A stretch of 64,000 nt of DNA from Trichaptum fuscoviolaceum (taxonomy: Eukaryota > Basidiomycota > Agaricomycetes > Hymenochaetales > Trichaptaceae), in assembly GCA_910574455.1 (NCBI GenBank), contig CAJSYZ010000012.1, positions 179,317 to 243,316 of the forward strand. The letters run 5' to 3'. Under the pieces are notes generated by a model that saw only the letters and a list, made by a program, of their open reading frames with translations, was not told where the DNA came from and did no database searches. Position numbers and translations under genes: made by a program. Of the stretch, positions 59,331-64,000 are shown one piece after another. Each line of letters opens with the position of its first letter. The stretch's first letter is position 1.

Positions 59331-59485
59331 AGGCAGCCCGTTGCGTGACATCAGACCGCGTTTTTCAAGTCGATCAATTGGTGCGATCTCCCCGCGGGGC
59401 TTTGGTTCAAACTCTTCAAAAAAGACGCCCGAAATTCAAGATGGGTCCCAAGCCTCACAAGTCCGTAACTTCAGCGCGTTCTACC

Positions 59486-61698
59486 ATGTCAATCAAGGAG
59501 GTGTGTCTACTCTGTTACTCAGTATAATTTCCTTTCTTTGAAACGCAGTAATTGCAGATGATCGATAACGCTAGAAAAGGCTCTCATTCTCATATAACTT
59601 CTCTAGCTGATATGACCTATGAGGAGGACTCATTCCCAGAGGAGCTCTATGAAAGCCTTGTCGACTTGGCTGCCGAGTACGTCGCGAAGCCGCTTCCCGC
59701 TGATAGAAATCAGGCTCTCCGGCTGGCTAAATCGATCTCCTGTTCGTTTGAGATCATTCGGTATCTACTTCAGAATTCAGTCGAAAAGCCTGGTATCGCA
59801 GACGGCTTTCTGCGGATATGGCCAAAGGTTTTCACATGGGCACAAGAGGTCAGTCGGTATCTACTTCAGAGGTCAGTCGAAAAGCCTGGTATCGCAGACG
59901 GCTTTCTGCGAATATGGCCAAAGGGTTTCACATGGGCACAATATCTTCGACTGGCCATAGCCCATATGCACGAGAAGGATTTGGACGACGCCGGGGCAGA
60001 GACTTGTGTAGAACTCGCGGCGGGAATCTCAGCGCTCCTCGCAGCGGCCACCTCATACTCGCAGACGAGTGGAAACAACATCCTGGATCAAAAGGTGTAT
60101 GACTTCGTTGCGGAGTTCTGGGCCGCAAGGTACATTATTCAGGTGGAGCAGGAGGCCGCAAACGCGTTGCGCGCCTTCAACTTTCTCGAGAACGAGTGCT
60201 TGACACCTCTCGTCGACGCCGTGGCGGCCCATTTCGGTTCCTTACATGACGTTGTTGTTCTTGCGAAAATGCGCGCACAGGACGCGCTGATCGACGCTGA
60301 TTTGGTGGCGATGTCGGCCCACTATGGCGCTTTGGAGCTGCTGCTACGCGAGCTATGCTGGAATCCTGCCCACCATGCGTTCGTGCATACGGACCTTGTT
60401 CCCCTCGTCCTAGACAGCATGTCCTTTCTACTGGATGCGACGGACGAGAGCTTCGATGACCGACATGACCCCCTTGTGATCTGCCAACATATGATTGCGT
60501 CGATCTATTCATTGCCCAATGCGGGACATTCCTACGTCCTTCATAGTTTTCGGCACGGGCTTGTCGATACATACCTCAAGATTGGTCGCATCTTCAACTC
60601 CTTCGAGCCGGATGATCAGATGGTGGCATTGGACATGTTCGCGCTCGACATCCCCACGGTTATGCACCTCAAGCCAGTCCTGGAGTCTGCACGGCAAGAT
60701 ATGACGAACTACTCGAGAAAACAGGAGTATAAACAGTCTTGTACTACACATTTGGAAGGCGATTTTAAAGTCGTTTGGCAAGACTTCGAGGTTCTCGTTA
60801 TGGAGCATTCCATTTTGAGGCGTATTCATGCATTAGAAATCCGAAGAGATTATGTCTATTGCGGAAATGTGCGTTCATTTATGCATTTCCCTCCTCGACG
60901 TCTCTCTTAACCTATGTTTACTACTCTAGGCAGCATGCAATACGAAAGGTCCGCCTCGTAACTTCATGAGGTGTGCAGGTTGCAACCACGCTATCTACTG
61001 TTCGCAAGCATGTCAGAAAGCATCGTGGAAAGCGAACCATTCATTCGAATGCAACAATATCAAGAAAGATGAATGTACGACACTCCTTTGATATATCTAA
61101 GCTTACTACGGTACTCACAACTTAGGCAGCCCGCCGCTCAAAGATTCGCCGACACGACAAGAATTACCTTCTGTTCTGGGCTCTTGTACAGATCAGACGA
61201 CATCTCCCGAGCATCAAAAAAGCCGCTGCCGTGCAGTTTCCCGGTATAACATTTGACAGAATCGCATTACACGTAGGGATGGTGCACTGGCCTATGCAGG
61301 TGCTGATGCGTCCTCTCGGATGTGAGCTATATGACGACGATTTGCTTGGTCAGGATGATCCAGGCGCCATGCACTACAGGACTCTCGCCCTGCAGAGAGT
61401 TGAGCGCGGAGACGGTGAGGCGACGATGCTTACCATTCGCTACGACGATGGACAGGGTCTGAGCACGAAGCACTTTGTCGTCAGCCTCGACAAGTCGCTT
61501 GCGGTACGAGCAAAAATGGGTTGGGAGTCACAGCGAGAGAGCGTTCTAGACGAGAGCGATCTGCCCCTTAGGGCTGTCCCGGATGACGTGGATGAGATCA
61601 TCGATATCATTCAGAAGACTGCAACTCGACGGAGATCAAGTGTATGGACACCCGGACTTATAGAAGAATGCGTTGATGACTATTTCAAGAAAGGGTAG
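59486..61698 (+). CDS. MYND zinc-finger family protein 3
   Basis: Model: join(59486..59500,59558..60868,60930..61074,61130..61698). Exon 1 (MSIKE) is tentative; the other junctions keep the frame. The helical N-terminal part contains an internal 32-residue tandem duplication (RYLLQ ... WPKVFTWAQ repeated). The 145-nt middle exon encodes the MYND finger (C-x4-C, CAGC, YCSQAC, W, HSFEC). The last exon carries NYLLFWALVQI, then QRVERGDGEATMLTIR, STKHFVVSLDKS and a tail ending in RSSVWTPG. The tail is shared with MYND 1 (NIWSPG). It is the closest relative of the fragments at 1576 and 9793. Confidence 0.85.
59762..59953. repeat. 96-bp tandem duplication inside MYND 3
   Basis: Two nearly identical 96-bp units in frame, encoding two 32-residue copies. 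Confidence 0.85.
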
Positions 61699-62098
61699 AG
61701 ATTCTGCAGTGTATATCTAGAGTACATAAGATGCGAGTAGTACTTATTAGATATTCTTATCAGGAGACTAACACTCTAATAAATATTGACACAGCACGAG
61801 GAATCGGAAAGGGAAAGGTGCAGGACCCGCGAGGGAAGCGCGTACAAGGCACGAGTCGCGACGCGACGCGTACGAATTAACTTGAAGACCACGTGACTCT
61901 TATCTGAATCTGCGCTGAAGCAGTAAAATTTTATCCGAGACGCCTTGCCTCTACACCTCGTCCGATAATGAGGGCCTCTCATGCTCGAATCTCTTCAACC
62001 AACGATGGTCTCCCTTTCACATATGTTCAGAAGGCTCGTCCACTTTCCATCCCTGATTCCTTGCTATCTCAGAGCTCACGCAGAACCGTTTACAATAG
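61699..62098. other. intergenic region between MYND 3 and MYND 4
   Basis: Contains the promoter and probably the first small exon of MYND 4, ending at the acceptor ACAATAG before 62099. The exact start codon could not be decided. Confidence 0.4.
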
Positions 62099-64000
62099 TT
62101 GGTTGACGAGGCGAGACGCGGCTCTCATGCTCATTTGGCTACAGCTGCCGCGATGACGTTCGACGAGCGCGTCCCCCCCATAGGTCTTCAAGGAGACCTC
62201 TTCGATATGGCGGTTGACTATATCTCCAAATGTCTCCCACAAAAAGAAGACTTTTCTCGGAAGACAATACTGGACTCTGTACCCATTTGTTCGGCTTTCC
62301 AAGTTCTCCGAAATCTGCCTATGAGCTTCTTCGATACTTCCAGGCCTCAAACCAGCTTTGCGCAATTGTGGCCTCATGCGTTCTTATGGGCAAAGTATCT
62401 TTGGCAAGCCGCAGGCTCTCTCTCAAGCAAAGACGATGAAGACATCTGCAAGCAGTTCGCAGCTGGGATTGCCAGCTTTTTTGATACTACGGCGAGATGC
62501 ATCCAGACATGCGAGAAATTTCTCATCGACGCTGAGATGATCGGCTTCGTACTGGAGTTCTGGATATCGAAGGACCTTGTTGCGGACGTAAGAACCCACG
62601 CAGCCCACGCAATGAACTCCTACCATGCCCTCACTGGCTATCAAAGTCTAGACGTGTTCTACAAGACGATTCCCACGTATTTCGAGTCCCCAGACGCCCT
62701 CGCCGCCTTTGCGATAAGTCGTGCTAGAGACGCGCGGCACAATGTGGACTTCCAGACGATGCCCGCACACTATGGCGTACTCTATCTGCTCCTTCGCCCG
62801 TTCTCGGCCCATCCATCCCGCACAGCCCTCCTTGAGAAAGGCGTCCTTCCATTTGTCGTTGACTCATTGTCATTCACACTGAATGCGACATACAAACCGT
62901 TCGAATCCCGTATGAACACCCTGAGGTATTGTCTCACAATCATCCAATCGATATGCGGGACATCCGACGCCGGAAATCCACACTTGCCGCGTGGATTGAG
63001 ACACGGGCTGCTCGAGGCGTATTTCAAAGTCGGCCAAATTCTCACTCGCATCGATGAAGATGAGCGCGTTGTCGCTACCGATATACTGACCAAGTATATC
63101 CCTGTATTTTTGCACCTGAAGCCAGTTTTGCAAGCCGTACATCAGGGAATGACATGCTATACACGAAAGTTAAGGAACCGCCCATTTGACACCGGATCGC
63201 TCCAGGGTGGATTCAAGGATATATGGGAAGACTTCGAGATTCTCACGCTCGAACATTGTATCTTGAGACGCATCCATTCCTTGCGAGGTCGAGAATGCAA
63301 TGTGTATTGCGGTTATGTATGTCTTTTTACTCTTCCCCTAATTATCGTGATATAACTAATGCGGTGTCTTATGAAGTCGCCTTGCCCATACAAAGGGTCC
63401 TTAATAAGCTTATTCAGATGTTCCGGGTGCAACCAAGCAATGTATTGCTCTCGGAAATGCCAAAGGGCATCCTGGAAAGCGTGCCACAAGGTAGAATGCG
63501 GGAGCATAGCGGGAGAAGAACGTGCGTGGACTATACATTTTCGTCTTCAAGTACAAGGGTCTTAACTTCTCATATTACTGTCATCATGATAGGCTTACGT
63601 GCGGAGGTGCGCAAGTGCGAAAAGAGCTACGTGCTGCATTGGGCCCTCGTACAGGTAAAACGTCACCTTCCCGGCATTCGCCAATCTGCCGCTAGGCGGT
63701 GCCCGGATATCCCGTTCGAAAAGATTGCTCTGATCGTGAACCTGACTGCCACGCCAATTAGAATCTTCGTAGATGCGATCGAACGCGTATCGCGTTCTAG
63801 TTCGCTCAGGCAAACGGAGAAGCCGGAAGCGCTGTACTGTGGGGAGTTGGTCTTACGGAGAATTGAGCGGGGAGACAAGGACGCGACGATGCTGGCGATC
63901 CGATATAGTGTCGGGCAGAGCATCTGTACCAAATTCTACGCCATCAGTTTGGATAAGTCTTTCTCCACGGAAGGAACAACTGCTGGGTGGAAATCGAAGA
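62099..64000 (+). CDS. MYND zinc-finger family protein 4 (runs off the window)
   Basis: Model: join(<62099..63316,63377..63521,63593..>64000). The first coding bases follow an acceptor and there is no ATG there, so a short 5' exon lies upstream. The N-terminal region begins DEARRGSHAHLA, parallel to DNARKGSHSHIT in MYND 3, and ends VYCGY. The 145-nt exon gives the MYND finger (C-x4-C, CSGC, YCSRKC, W, HKVEC). The last exon shows YVLHWALVQV, then RRIERGDKDATMLAIRY and SLDKS, and is cut by the window edge. The intron positions are the same as in MYND 1-3. Confidence 0.83.

Overview
The window looks like an Agaricomycete (mushroom-forming basidiomycete) chromosome. The evidence is short GT-AG introns of about 35-70 nt, two class I hydrophobins, an expanded family of MYND zinc-finger proteins, a Plavaka-type transposase, a DUF6698-like gene and abundant hAT and LTR elements. 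All exon models were read by eye from splice signals, frame continuity and comparison between copies in the window. No database search was run.

Layout. (1) 1-12.4 kb: two copies of a 4.2-kb unit, at 1-4195 and 8222-12425. Each holds a five-exon sedolisin-fold (S53) gene on the minus strand and a convergent remnant of a MYND gene. Between them lies decayed repeat DNA. (2) 12.4-17 kb: no supported gene. (3) 17.0-29.2 kb: two MYND genes, separated by a small hAT-like element that was invaded by a 6.4-kb LTR retrotransposon. That retrotransposon has very long (2.46 kb) LTRs and encodes only a gag-like zinc-knuckle protein. (4) 29.4-48.1 kb: an 18.7-kb region bounded by short inverted ends and AT-rich subterminal arrays. 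I interpret it as one large Plavaka-type transposon carrying a DUF6698-like gene, an Spt5-like NGN/KOW gene with a premature stop, and a decayed Plavaka transposase. It sits in intron 4 of a third, truncated sedolisin copy. Inside a transposase intron is a hAT element. Inside that is a solo LTR, inside that a second hAT-like element, and inside that a 474-bp TRIM-like element. (5) 48-56 kb: an aldo-keto reductase, a hydrophobin with a 78-residue acidic loop, a SAM-dependent methyltransferase and a second hydrophobin, all on the minus strand. (6) 57-64 kb: a hAT MITE, another inverted-repeat element, and two more MYND genes, the last running off the window.

The MYND (+) and sedolisin (-) genes are convergent at three places, so the locus probably grew from an ancestral MYND-sedolisin pair by tandem duplication and was then colonised by transposons. 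Two points stand out. The sedolisin copies have lost most catalytic residues while keeping open reading frames. The Plavaka-type element carries a transcription-elongation-factor mimic and a DUF6698-like gene beside its transposase.
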